From Cryoendolithus antarcticus (Eukaryota > Ascomycota > Dothideomycetes > Cladosporiales > Cladosporiaceae): 64,000 nt of DNA. The first letter of the stretch is position 1. Each line of letters starts with the position of its first letter. A model generated the notes under the pieces. The model saw only the letters and a program-made list of their open reading frames with translations. It was not told the DNA's origin and ran no database searches. The stretch lies in the NCBI GenBank assembly GCA_002077065.1, contig NAJO01000010.1:186001-250000 (forward strand). The letters are read 5' to 3'. Of the stretch, positions 30,946-41,442 are shown in pieces. Position numbers and translations under genes: made by a program.

Positions 30946-33561
30946 ATGGACCACCGAACACCGCTTCCTCACGCTGGATTGGACATTGACCGTCCAAGTG
31001 GTCCACCTCCAGCGTTTCTACCACCCCTTCCGCGTTCCCCATTCATCGGATCGGAGCGGGAGACTGAATCTGGAAGCGCTGACCACTCGCCCTTCCTTCC
31101 ACCGCGCCGCACAAGTCGGACATCGCTTCGACGAGGCCTGAATGCTCACTGGTCCGCGAGCGATGACTTCCAAAGTCCAGAAAACTCGCATGATCAACGA
31201 CAGCAGCAGACAGCACCAGCATCGAGATCATCGTCGATACAGAGCAACCATCGCTCGGGAGTACCGACGGCATCTGTTCAGTCCTCAAACAGCAATACAT
31301 CAAGTCGTGCATCCAGTGTTCGCGAACAAAGCGCCATCTCGGCACGCGCATCGTTGGAAACACTGCATGAGTACGCTAGGCCGTCGACCGCTGGAACGAC
31401 TTCGTACGCAACGCTTGATCGCAGTCCGTCATTACCGTCATCGACTCGTCGTCAGCGTCAGAGACAGTCCGCTCTTCGATATGAGAGCAGACTGTCGGAC
31501 CAAGATGTATTACCAAATGTTGTCTCGAATGACCTCTTCGGGGTTGCATCTTCACGACCCTTGCAGCATGGGACGACTATGGAGGGCCGCCCCTACAGTC
31601 ACCCTCCATCAAGATCGGCTACCACTTCGCCACCGACTGATGCTTGGCCGCTCCCGCCTATAGCCCTCAGTGGGCTCAATCCGCCGTCGAGACCGCCCTC
31701 CTTAGCTCCCTCCAACCGACCAACGTCCAGTATCAGACGTCTGTCAAGTCTGCATCACATCTTCGACTATAGAGATGAGCGACAGGCGTACGATCGTGAG
31801 TCTGAGGCGTACTCACAAGGACAGGATGGCGCTACTATCGGAGGTCAAGAGTACGAGGATGATTCACCGACGACTCCTGTTATCGAGCTACCACCGACAC
31901 TGGTTACGAGTAAGACTCCTAGCCAGCACTCGTCGGAGTACGGAGCTCAGGACGACGGAAATCAAGGCAGCGCAGTCCAAGGCCATCAAGCGCCAGCCCA
32001 GCACCAGAGCAAGTTCCGCCACTTGGCCTTCGAAGCTGGCTTCTGCCTCGCCATCGCAATGACCCAATTCCTCTGCGAGTACCTCATCTCTGGCTTCGCA
32101 ATAGTCCTCCCGCACCTCCTCGCCAGCCAGCACATCATCGGCTCTGGCTCGACAGGCGCCTTCTGGCCCGCTGCGCTCCTCACGCTCCTCCTCAGCGCCA
32201 TGCTACTGATTTTCGCTCGCATATCAGATATGTACGGCGGCTACGGGCCCTTCATGTTTGGCCTCTTCTGGCTAGCGATCTGGACTTTCATCCCCGGCTT
32301 CTACCCCATGGGCATCGTTCTGCAGGTCTCCCGCGCAATGCAAGGTCTCGCCCTCGCTGCCTTGAATCCAGCAGTCTTTACAATGATCGGCAGCTTCTAC
32401 GAGAATGACAAGAACCGCCGTAACTTCATCCTCGGCCTCTACGGTGCCTGCGCCCCCGTCGGCTTCTACATCGGCTTCTTAGTCGGCGGTGCGTTGCCAG
32501 CAGAGGACTCCAAGTGGTTCTTCATCATCGCCGCCTGCGCCTCAGTCATCACGGCGATCTTGGCTTGGGTCTGTGTACCTCGAGATCGGATGGACCGCAG
32601 GAACATGGACCTCTCTATGGACTATGTCGGTGCTTTCTTCATTACCGCTGGACTGATTCTAGTGACCTACGCCCTCACTGTAGAGCCCTACGCGAACCAA
32701 TTCGATCAGTCGCGCAACGGTTTCAGCTTCCCGATCGTCTACGGCCCACTCACAAGCGGTACTGGATGCCTTCTCATCGCCTTGTGGGTAGAGGGCTGGT
32801 ACGCCAAGAGCCCACTCTTGCCATTCGACTTCTTCAAGCCGAGAGGCGTCTTCCCACTGTGCATCGCGTGTCTCTTCTTCTTCGCCTCTTTCGGCGTCTG
32901 GCTCTACAACAGCGCCGATTTCTTCAACTCCGAGATCGTCACTGGAGTAGCAGGCGGAATGCAGGGGATCGGCCTGTCACTCTGGTACACACCTTTGGCG
33001 ATCGGCGGCATCGTTCTCTGCGTCCTCAACGGTTGGCTTTCACACCGCTTCCACATACAGACGGTCCTCATACTATCCGGACTGGCCTGGGTCGGCGCAC
33101 CGCTGATCTTTGCCGTGGTTCCCTTTCCACTGCACTACTGGTACGAGGTTCTGCCGTCGATGCTCTTCGCTACGTTGGGTATAGACCTGACTTACACGGC
33201 TACGACCATAGCGCTCTCCTCTTCACAGCCGCAGAAGTACCAAGGCATCGCTGGAGCGGTCACTTCGATCTTGGTCAACCTGGCTATGAGCTTCTCGTTA
33301 CCCATCAGTCTGATCGTGCAGCACTACGCTACAGTCGACATGACGATGAACACCGTCGAGCAGGCTCAGGAAGCGACACTCTGGGGGTATAAGATGGCTT
33401 TCGTATATGGTGCTGCAAGTGCGGGAATTGGTCTGCTGATAGTGGTGATCTTCATGGGGAGGCCTTGGTGGGAACGGAAGCAGAATGAGGATGAGGACGT
33501 GGAGATGGGCCAGCGACGGCCCTCAGAGGCGAGTACATTGGTACACGATGTGGATGCCTAG
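30946..33561 (+). CDS. MFS transporter with a 350-residue cytosolic N-terminal extension
   Basis: Plasma-membrane-type major facilitator, single exon, 871 residues from ATG 30946. Residues 1 to about 350 are Ser/Pro/Arg-rich and lack hydrophobic segments. The transporter starts near 355 (KFRHLAFEAGFCLAIAMTQF). Conserved points include FARISDMYGGYGPFMFG for the loop 2-3 motif region, then QVSRAMQGLALAALNPAVFTMIGSFY and GLYGACAPVGFYIGF, which resemble motif C of drug:H+ antiporters. The number of hydrophobic segments and the long second half fit the 14-helix DHA2 group. The C-terminal tail is acidic (QNEDEDVEMGQRRPSE). The substrate is unknown. The long tail may be a phosphorylation or sorting platform, which is inference. 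Confidence 0.87.
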   Translation: MDHRTPLPHAGLDIDRPSGPPPAFLPPLPRSPFIGSERETESGSADHSPFLPPRRTSRTSLRRGLNAHWSASDDFQSPENSHDQRQQQTAPASRSSSIQSNHRSGVPTASVQSSNSNTSSRASSVREQSAISARASLETLHEYARPSTAGTTSYATLDRSPSLPSSTRRQRQRQSALRYESRLSDQDVLPNVVSNDLFGVASSRPLQHGTTMEGRPYSHPPSRSATTSPPTDAWPLPPIALSGLNPPSRPPSLAPSNRPTSSIRRLSSLHHIFDYRDERQAYDRESEAYSQGQDGATIGGQEYEDDSPTTPVIELPPTLVTSKTPSQHSSEYGAQDDGNQGSAVQGHQAPAQHQSKFRHLAFEAGFCLAIAMTQFLCEYLISGFAIVLPHLLASQHIIGSGSTGAFWPAALLTLLLSAMLLIFARISDMYGGYGPFMFGLFWLAIWTFIPGFYPMGIVLQVSRAMQGLALAALNPAVFTMIGSFYENDKNRRNFILGLYGACAPVGFYIGFLVGGALPAEDSKWFFIIAACASVITAILAWVCVPRDRMDRRNMDLSMDYVGAFFITAGLILVTYALTVEPYANQFDQSRNGFSFPIVYGPLTSGTGCLLIALWVEGWYAKSPLLPFDFFKPRGVFPLCIACLFFFASFGVWLYNSADFFNSEIVTGVAGGMQGIGLSLWYTPLAIGGIVLCVLNGWLSHRFHIQTVLILSGLAWVGAPLIFAVVPFPLHYWYEVLPSMLFATLGIDLTYTATTIALSSSQPQKYQGIAGAVTSILVNLAMSFSLPISLIVQHYATVDMTMNTVEQAQEATLWGYKMAFVYGAASAGIGLLIVVIFMGRPWWERKQNEDEDVEMGQRRPSEASTLVHDVDA

Positions 33562-34313
33562 TCGGTGGACAACGACTGGACCATCCTTGCTTGATACAGG
33601 ATGAATGAGGAGAAGTGACAGTAAGGATGCGCTTCGCTGCCATTATGGCAAAAGGCAATGAACGAAAAGTATCGACTTTGTATAGCGCATCAGCATCCAG
33701 ACGGGGCTTCCTAGCAGATCAGCATAGAGATAAACCAATACAAAAGCAATCGTTCATTTCAATTCGCTCAGTTGGATGGTTGTCCGTCTGTAGTGCTCGA
33801 CAGTGTAGTATTGTCATGCTACTCCAAATCAGTTGTACCGCATCCGCACTTGATATCACACAAGTGCTGTCTTCGTCAAGCTTGCCGTGTGCCTTCACAT
33901 GCTACCATATTAGCCAGGTTAGCTCCGTGCTATCTTTGAGAATCTCACCGCGTGAGATTATCTCCTCACAGTCATTTTTTCATGCTGCGCTTTGTGCACT
34001 CTAGATCGTCTCAAACTCTACTTCCGCACTTCCTTCCACGTCATCGTTACTTCCGCAGATATAATGGCATGAGTGACAATCACCTCGTCGTGACTCCAGC
34101 ATTGAAGCTTGTTCACTCCCCCAAGCAGCGCGTAAAGTGCGTGAATAAATCGAGAGGAGCTCATCGAAGGGTAAAGGTATGGCTTCCCGATTGCACAGCA
34201 CATAGCACTCCTATATATACATCCAATGCCTCTTACGCCACCCCAAACCAAGAGGCAGGATCGCACTACCGAATCGATGTTTGAGAATCATAGGTTTACA
34301 TGGTTCTAGCCAT
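33562..34313. other. Convergent 3' intergenic region
   Basis: About 750 bp between the stop codons of the convergent MFS and F-box genes. No coding segment is supported. It probably contains both terminators; a TATATATA run near 34212 has no assigned role. Confidence 0.4.
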
Positions 34314-35970
34314 CTACTCCTCTTCAAGATCATCAGACTCCTTCCAGAACGCCGTCGGTCCCGCAGGGCCGTGCATGTCGTAATCTCTATTGGCCTATGT
34401 CAGCAAGTCATTCCAGTCGAGAGTATATATTACATCATACTTATCGAACCAATTCCCTAGCACGCCCCTCGCACTCCTCAACCCACCAACCTGTATTCCC
34501 TCGCTCCGCCACCTCTCCTCCCCATGGAAGATCGAAAAAGTCGTCCACCTGATCTCGCCCTCGGGAGTCTGCCGCACAGTGCCTCGTTCTCGCATTAGTC
34601 TCAGCACCCCTCTTTGGCCCAGAAAGGAACATTGGAAGACTCACCTCGTATCTTACTATTAGCGTTCGGATCCCAACTCGCATGCAAACTTCTACTCGTC
34701 CCCTCAAAATGCACAACGGGCAGTCTCTCTCCCTTGAACTCACTCCAATCCATCGCCTCGCCATCCTCTTCAACATCATCCGGGTTCGAGTTGCACGCGG
34801 GTTCAATACGCGTGACTTGCCACTTGACGCGGATTAGTCGAATGGCTATACAGAAGAAGTAGAATCAGCAAGGTGACGTACAGATTCGAGCACGCGGATC
34901 ATACCCTCTTCTGTTGCAATTGGTTCACGGGGTTCCGAGGGTTCGATGGGGAGCGAGAAGTTGAAGGCGTAGAGGTCGTTGTAGTCTAGGAAGCAGACGA
35001 CGCGCATCCAGGTGCCGGTCACGCCGTAGGGATCTTGTGAGTCGAGAGACGGTGATGGAGATGAAAGAATGGATTGAGAGGCCATGGAGAAGTCGTCTGG
35101 AGGCGAGTCGGCTGTAGGCTGTGACATCGGCTGCGAAATATATGAGTTCGGCGATGCACCGATCCAGGGCTCGTCCCAGATCATTGGAAAGCGACGATCG
35201 GAGCGTTCGGAGAACTTGCGGAGGTTGAAGCCTAGGACTACCATGATGGCTTCCACTTTCTCCCAGTCTACATGTTGGGACCCATCGTCCTTGAAGGGAC
35301 CCCAGAGGGTGTGCTCGGTGTACTGGCGGAGATCGTACACTTTTGAGCGGGCGTAGGTGTGCGCCAAGTAGGGCTTCGATTGTAGTCGTGTGCACGAGCT
35401 CGGTGTCAGGTTAAGATTCTCTCGATACATGTGGAATGAAGAGCGAGAGGGAACAGTTTGATCTATCGGCACACCGTATAGGCAGTGCAATCTCGCTGAC
35501 GTCTGCCGGAGCTCTTCTGTTTTTGCTGCGCTGTGCTTGTTGAGATCGCCGCCTCTGGAGAAGAGGCTACTGCCACAGAGTAAAGCATCTAGATTCGTGG
35601 TATCCATGAATGCGTCGGCCAGGAGTTGGACATTTCGACTGTCGTCGACGGTTACTGTCGTCGACTTCAATAGCTCACTGATCTGCCTGGCGACGAAGTC
35701 CAGATCAGTGCGCTTCACTTCAGCATAGGGCGACTCCAGTAGTTTCTCGAGCTTGGCTAAGTCATGTATCCTCGCTTGCCAGTCCACGCCGGCGTTCGGC
35801 TCTAGCTGATCGTAGCGAGCATCATATATGTCCTTATGCAGTAGCCGGTTGCCATCGACATAACTGTGCAGTGTCCGACATGTTCGGCTCAGGCTCGCGA
35901 GATCTACTGGCTCGATACTGATGAAGATGCAGTGTAGCAGCTCATGGCTGAGCTCTAGCAAGTGCGCCAT
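34314..35970 (-). CDS. F-box protein with a C-terminal GPAGPTAFW domain
   Basis: Probable substrate receptor of an SCF ubiquitin ligase. There are four exons: 34905-35970, 34645-34845, 34441-34582 and 34314-34386. Introns are 59, 62 and 54 nt, with phases matching throughout. The product has 493 residues. The N-terminal F-box is MAHLLELSHELLHCIFISIEPVDLASLSRTCRTLHSYV. The splices restore segments known from a common filamentous-fungal F-box family: TEEAIRLIRVKW, SKIRGTVRQTPEGEIRWTTFSIF, and WFDKDYDMHGPAGPTAFWKESDD near the end. ATG 35970 is the first in-frame start. No WD40 or leucine-rich repeats are seen, so the target-binding part is the fungal-specific C-terminal domain. The substrate is unknown. 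Confidence 0.85.
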
Positions 35971-36302
35971 GATGCTGTGTAACAAGGCCGTAAGTGGACC
36001 GGGTTCAGAGAAGGGAAGAATGAGGCGTTTAAGAGGCGCAATATACGAGTGCTTTGAGGGCAACTTTGACTTGCTTATCGTTCGGCAACGCAGCTCCGCC
36101 GCTGGTGCATATCTCCGTGTGGTCTAGCTGCGAATGATTCATGGGCGAGAGGTGGGGGGTGTCCAGAGTGCGGGGACTGATTGCTGCGGAGATAAGGCAC
36201 CATTATAGCCGGAGACGGTGATTGATGTACATGTAGGCCATAACGGTACCAAATGTAAAGTAATCGTACATTCACTTCAGGCTGCTAACATTTCCCAATC
36301 AA
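35971..36302. other. Intergenic region between F-box and PPxY genes
   Basis: About 330 bp upstream of the F-box gene. I see no coding segment. It presumably carries the F-box promoter. Confidence 0.4.
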
Positions 36303-36355
36303 TTAAGCCAAGACTCCCCCGAATCCCCAATCAAACACCTTCCCAGTCCCAGTAC

Positions 36356-36928
36356 CTAACAACACCTTCTTCCCCTCCTCTCCTCCCTCCTCCCCCTCCT
36401 CTCCTCGCGCCAAGCCATCCTCCCCTCCCTCAACACAGCCTTCAACTCACACTTCACCCTTCTTTTCTCTTCCCGCCTCGCAGCCTTCCTAGCCCTCCAC
36501 TCCCGCTTTGCCGAAACCCACGAATCGCCTCCTCTCACCACGCCACCTCCCCTCATCCCCCGTTCAAACTCAGCCTCAGAGTCCGAGTCGAAGTCGTCGA
36601 GTGCGTCAAAGTGCCTGTCAAAGCTTCGTGGCATAGGAGCAGGGGCAGCAGGTCCCGGGTGGACAGCGCGGTTGATAGTCACTTCCTCGTACGTTGGAGG
36701 CGGGATGCCTTTTCGCTCGAGTTCGAGGCCGCGGAAGGCTTCCGCGAGGGTCTGTTCGTGGTTTTGCTTAGGCTCGGAGGTCGGATCGATGTACTGGGGT
36801 TCGATGACTCTGGTAGTCTGTTGCGGCGCTTCGACACGGCGTGCGCTGTGGGCTTGGTAGGCGTCCATGGCTGCCACTCTGAGCTGAGCGATCAATGGTT
36901 GACGACGGGCATCGCGACGGCGGAACAT
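36356..36928 (-). CDS. PPxY-motif protein of unknown function, uncertain C-terminus
   Basis: Not recognised. Single exon from ATG 36928 encodes 190 residues: a basic start (MFRRRDARRQ), a helical segment, then GIPPPTYEEVTI (about 84-95) with a PPxY motif of the type bound by WW domains of Rsp5/NEDD4 ligases. An acidic patch follows (DALDDFDSDSEAEFE), then a strongly basic helix (AKREWRARKAARREEKRR). The read frame runs into a purine-only tract and stops at 36356 with ...RRCC. In another frame the DNA continues to a TAA at 36303 with coding-like sequence (GKKVLLGTGTGKVFDWGFGG). A frameshift at the tract, real or from sequencing, is possible. A role as an Rsp5 adaptor or substrate is inferred from the motif only. 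Confidence 0.55.
   Translation of the reverse strand: MFRRRDARRQPLIAQLRVAAMDAYQAHSARRVEAPQQTTRVIEPQYIDPTSEPKQNHEQTLAEAFRGLELERKGIPPPTYEEVTINRAVHPGPAAPAPMPRSFDRHFDALDDFDSDSEAEFERGMRGGGVVRGGDSWVSAKREWRARKAARREEKRRVKCELKAVLREGRMAWREERRGRREERRGRRCC
36365..36406 (+). repeat. 42-nt pure pyrimidine (polypurine on minus) tract
   Basis: An uninterrupted C/T run on the plus strand lies at the 3' end of the PPxY gene. It is slippage- and sequencing-error-prone and coincides with the point where the apparent reading frame of that gene changes. Confidence 0.8.
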
Positions 36929-37547
36929 CGTGTAGAGTAATTCCGAAGTCGATCGGTCGGATACTAAGGCGCGCTCAAGGGTTGTTACTGGAGCTTGATG
37001 GAGATCGACTTATAACAACTCTTGGAGGTAAACTTGAGCGAAATTGTGTTGAGACTGGAAAAGTTCCTTGCTTGACAGTATGGATTATTCGAGTGTGAAG
37101 AGATACTGATACTACCTTCGTCTCTTGCACGACCTATTGCGCAGTCTATATACCTGCTGCCTGGTCGCGACGCAGTCAGACGAGTTACGTCGCTGCGCAA
37201 CAGCTCAGCTCTCGGCCGACGCAAAGCACAGACCCCTCATCGCAAAGGAGTCCAAATCTGGAAGTAACCGCGCCAAGCTACGTACCTAACGACTGTGGTG
37301 TGTTGCGACGCTGACGGCGGTGTCAAGATATTACATCTGTATCGCGGTCTCCGATCGCAGATTTGCGCGCGTAAGATCTTGGGAATCGGAATAGGTTCTG
37401 CAAGGGCGCAATCGCGGTGGAACTCAACATTCGCTGTGTGACTGAAGCTATGTGCGGCCGGAAGCTCGCTATGAACTATGCGCCGTAGATGTATCCTGCG
37501 ATAAACCTCAGACAGCAAAGGGCGGTGCGTTCGACTCGGACACCACC
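36929..37547. other. Intergenic region between the PPxY and F-box/WD genes
   Basis: About 620 bp, containing the PPxY gene promoter and the 3' end of the F-box/WD gene. No gene or repeat is evident. Confidence 0.4.
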
Positions 37548-40500
37548 TCAGTTAACACGTCCTTTGCCTTTCCCACTAACCAGATCACCCGATACAGCGC
37601 GACCATTGCCATTGACCGTAACATCTGCCCGACTCTGCTCCTCCGCAAGACTCAGCTGAATGGCAAAGTCCAGGTCACCCATCTCGACGCCACGACTGCT
37701 CCCCGCGATCGCACTTGGTGAACTCTTTGGCGAAGTCTTGTTCGACGAAGTCTTCTTCCCACCCTTGGTCTTGGCTTTGCGGATAGGGATGTCAAAGGGC
37801 GCAGCGGCATTGGAGGCCGCAAGACTGAGCCTGATAGCTTCCGCTACGTCAGCGTCGAATTCCTCGTCGCTCTTCGGAATGATGGCGCGAGGCGATGGGC
37901 TTTGTGCAGGCGTAGCAGTGTCGCTGATGATCGCGCTATTACCATTGCTGATTGCCTCAGCAGCGCTGCCAGTTGTGCTCGTTGTATCAGACGACCACCG
38001 CACTAGCTCCTGCTCATGTGTCTCTTGACTGAGCATCGCGGCATATGCGATCATCTCCTCTTCGCTGCCATCCAACAGCTCAGTGCCAAAGCGACCAGCG
38101 AAGCGTTGTGTCTCTTTGCGACGTTGCTGCTTCTCACGCTCAAGTTCGAGCTTCTCGTTCGCGATGTAGTCCTTGACGTTGCTGCGGGTGACGCCAGCCA
38201 GACGCTCGCCGGCGTTGTTGCTCCCTCGCTCGGAGCGACGGAGACGCCGTTTCTGTGAGCGATACTGGTCTGCTGCAGACGAGCTGAAAGACCAGTAGAG
38301 TAGGACTGTGCCAATTGAGACCATACCGCGTAGAACAGTCGGGTCAGGGTCAAGACAAATAGCGCCAGCAGCGAAGAGATTGATGCCGACGCCCTGTGGA
38401 GAGGCTTGTGCGACGATCAGACGGCGACGGGCGCGGGAGGCAAACTTCGAGTTGAGAGTGCGGACGGGCTCGGTACTAGAGGCGAGTAAATCCCAAGCTT
38501 GCACGAGACCGTCGTTGCCGCCATGCAGTAGGTACAGCGAAGATAGAGCCAAGCTGGAGATCTGAGGCGAGTCCGTGTAGATAATACGGACCGGCTCGAC
38601 AGAGTTGATCGTTTCGGCGTCCCGTGGCAGTGGCGCTCGCATGTCCCAGACCAGGACCGAGCCAGTGTGAGTGCCAATAGCCATGAGCCTAGCTCGCTGG
38701 CCAGGGATGTCTGCGGGCTTTGATGCCACAGTGTCCGCTGACATTGGCGTGAACGTCGGTGAGGAGGCTGCAGATCGACCCGGAAAGCCAAGAAGCGGAT
38801 CTTCCGAGAAGATCTGGGTGGCATGAGTAGACTTGTCGATAGCACTTGCCAAGACCTGTACATGTCTAAGGCCACCAAACAGCAATGTTGAAATGCGCCA
38901 CTCCTCGATCAGCGGCCTAGGGGTGATGTTGCCGTCAAAGTCCTCGCGCGACAACGTCTGCTCGAGGCTGTCAAAGGAGAAGGTCGTAGGCGCTGAAGTG
39001 GGTGGAGTTGATGGCGTTCCTCCGAACAACGATGGTGGTGTCGATGTTCCAGCGCTGGCTGTCGTCAATGAAGGCGTGGAAGTTTGCAGTGCGGCTGGCA
39101 TGTCCTGCACGCGACACCTCGTGTAGCGCTTGATCGATGCCTCGCTTTCCTCGTCTAACCCGCAGTTGATCACAAAAATGCCCTCGCCAGCATTGTGTCC
39201 ATCGTCGGCCGCAAAGTCTACCTCAAGCTTGCGTTGGATGTCCCATCCGATGCAAGCTTTCTGAAAGTGCTTGGGTTTCCTCGCGGCGAAGTCTTCAATC
39301 TCGCGCGTCTCCGCCATGATCTGCGCTTTGCTCAGGCACATACCGTTCCAAGACGAGCGTGGCGAGTAGCTACCGTCTACTCTCGACTCGGCGTATGGGT
39401 CAGGGCGGGCAACACGTCTACTCGGCTCCACGACGTTCCAGTAGACAGTCCGTCCAGTGAGCCAAGCCGTGCGCTCGATGGCCTCATCATCCATGCGAGT
39501 GCCACGATCGACATCGGGACGCCTTGGGAACTTCGTGAGATAGAACACCTCGCCAAGTGCGTTAAGCACAGTCGCCCAGACACGGTTTTGCGACTGACGA
39601 GCCATGCTGTACTCATTGTCAATGTTGATTGCAACCAAAGGTACGCCTGGACTCAATGCCCAACGGGCCGTCATCTCGCCACGGGTGTATCGGTCTTCAC
39701 GACGCCCACTGCCCGGACCTGAGCCGATGGCGTATGCTGTGAGCACACCAGCAGATGATCCAGATATCATGCCGATCAAGCCATCAGTCAACGAGGGGAT
39801 AGCGTTTGACTTGGCAAGCCAGATACTGCAGATAGCCTCGCGAGCAGACAGAATCTTCGGAATGCCGACTTCAGGCTCAGTCATGGCAGATGAACACAGC
39901 AGGAAGCGTCCGCGCATCTCCTCGGTGGATCGAAAGTAGATCAACCCACCAGGCGAGCCTTCGCCATGCACCATGCCGTATGCCTGACTCACGTCCATCA
40001 CGTTCGGCACGCCGATCACTTCTCCAGGACCGAGTCCGTACTGTGCGTCGCCAGGGAACCGCTCAGAGAACTGCAGAAACGACTGTGGGTCAGTCAAACC
40101 CCATTGATCAGGCTTTGCCAGGGTCGGATCGCTGCTGGAGGCTGTGCCAACATCGTCGGCGCCATGAATGAACCGAGGGAAGCGCTTGTTCAGCCCGGTA
40201 CCGAACGTAGCGTCGAGATGATTGACAGTGGTAAAGAGCTGCGAGTTGTACATGACCACTGGCGTTGCGGTGTGGCTCTGCCCAGCCCGGGATGAGCTCG
40301 CCGAAGCGATCGCCTGAACGGGCTTGCCACGGGACAGAGATCGCAGCAGACGAGTGCGCAGGATGTACTCGCTCCTCCATGACGCCAAAGCAGTCAATCG
40401 CGTGAAGGCACGTCTCTCAGTGCGGACCACGACATCAGCTTCATCATCAGAGTCTCGCTCAAGTGCGTTGACGGACTCAGCGCCCGGGAAGAAGCGCGAG

Positions 40501-41121
40501 AAAGCGCTGCGCCATGCGTGAGGCGTCGTGACCAGCTGGTGAAAGCGTTTAGAGACCAGGCTTACAGAGCTAAGATCAGACGGCGTCAGATGCGCTAGTG
40601 CATGCGTGAGTACCTCTGCGTAAACGTTAGTGTTCGCCTTCTCGAGTCCGATCACGTCCTGACATACCGTTCGGTAGCTCAGTGATAGGACTCCTCTTGT
40701 CCCCTGGTGCCCTCGGCTTCTTCAAGATCTCGAAGGCCGGCCCACTGCGTTTCTTGTGCGTAGGTGGCGTGGACGCCTTCTCATACTCTTCAATCCTATT
40801 GCGGATTACAGCAGATGGTGTGCTCGGTGGAGGCGAGACTGATCCCGTGGGCGAGATACGACTCAGTCTCCTGCTCCCATGCCGTCCGCCGGGTCCCGCC
40901 TCTTGCAGTGAAGCGGCGAATGCGGCATCGAGTGCGAGCTGCTCAGCAGACGTGATGGACTCGTGGCCATCGACGGCTGTGTGTGAGGCGTCTGAGTCTG
41001 GAGGTAATTCGACGCCGCCAGGACTGTCATCGTGCAAGCCATATTGGTCGGTTGAGGGAGGGGTCTGGCTAGATTCTTGGGTTGAAGACTGTGTAGTGAA
41101 GGTATTGGGCTCTGGTTGCAT
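37548..41121 (-). CDS. F-box/WD40 protein with C-terminal ubiquitin-interacting motifs
   Basis: There are two exons, 40668-41121 and 37548-40615, with a 52-nt intron (GTATGT...CACTAAC...GCAG). The product has 1173 residues. The intron splits the F-box, which after splicing reads ITELPNEVLTHALAHLTPSDLSSVSLVSKRFHQLV (from about residue 147). The central part contains diverged WD-like repeats (MAIGTHTGSVLVWDMRAP, LYLLHGGNDGLVQAWDLL). Two C-terminal UIM-like helices are visible (DADVAEAIRLSLAASN and GDLDFAIQLSLAEEQ), and an N-terminal one is possible (QLALDAAFAASLQEA). This suggests an SCF receptor that also binds ubiquitin chains. The substrate is unknown. Reading the second exon alone would miss half of the F-box. 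ATG 41121 is the only suitable start. Confidence 0.87.
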
Positions 41122-41442
41122 AAAAGGTCCGGGAAATTGTGCGAAGTGAAAGCGAACTGATCCAGATGGTCTGGGTCAGTGGAATGAGCGTATGGGCAGT
41201 TGGATCGCGTTGTGGTGTATGAAGTGGAAAGGAGATGGTAATTGATGTGACGCGTTGAAGTTGAGATGGACGCGATGCCAAGACCTCGACTTCCATAGGC
41301 AGACAAAGCACTTGCACAAGGACATCATAGAAGGTGAAGAAGTAGTATAACAAGGAGGGTAATGTAGCATGACTAGAAGGTCTGCAGACGACAAGCGGAC
41401 ATTGAGCATGGGAACATCGCTATCAATTTAGACCAGCGTAGG
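41122..41442. other. Promoter region of the F-box/WD gene
   Basis: 321 bp between the stop of the Asi-type gene and the start of the F-box/WD gene, both on the minus strand. No gene is seen. Confidence 0.4.

Noticed and set aside
32514..33392. A 292-codon second gene within the MFS transporter
   Set aside because: It is the alternative frame of a clearly coding membrane-protein sequence, Arg/Leu-rich with no recognisable feature.
36218..36940. A 240-codon plus-strand gene
   Set aside because: It lies opposite the PPxY gene, has low-complexity Pro/Ser translation from the pyrimidine tract and no domain.
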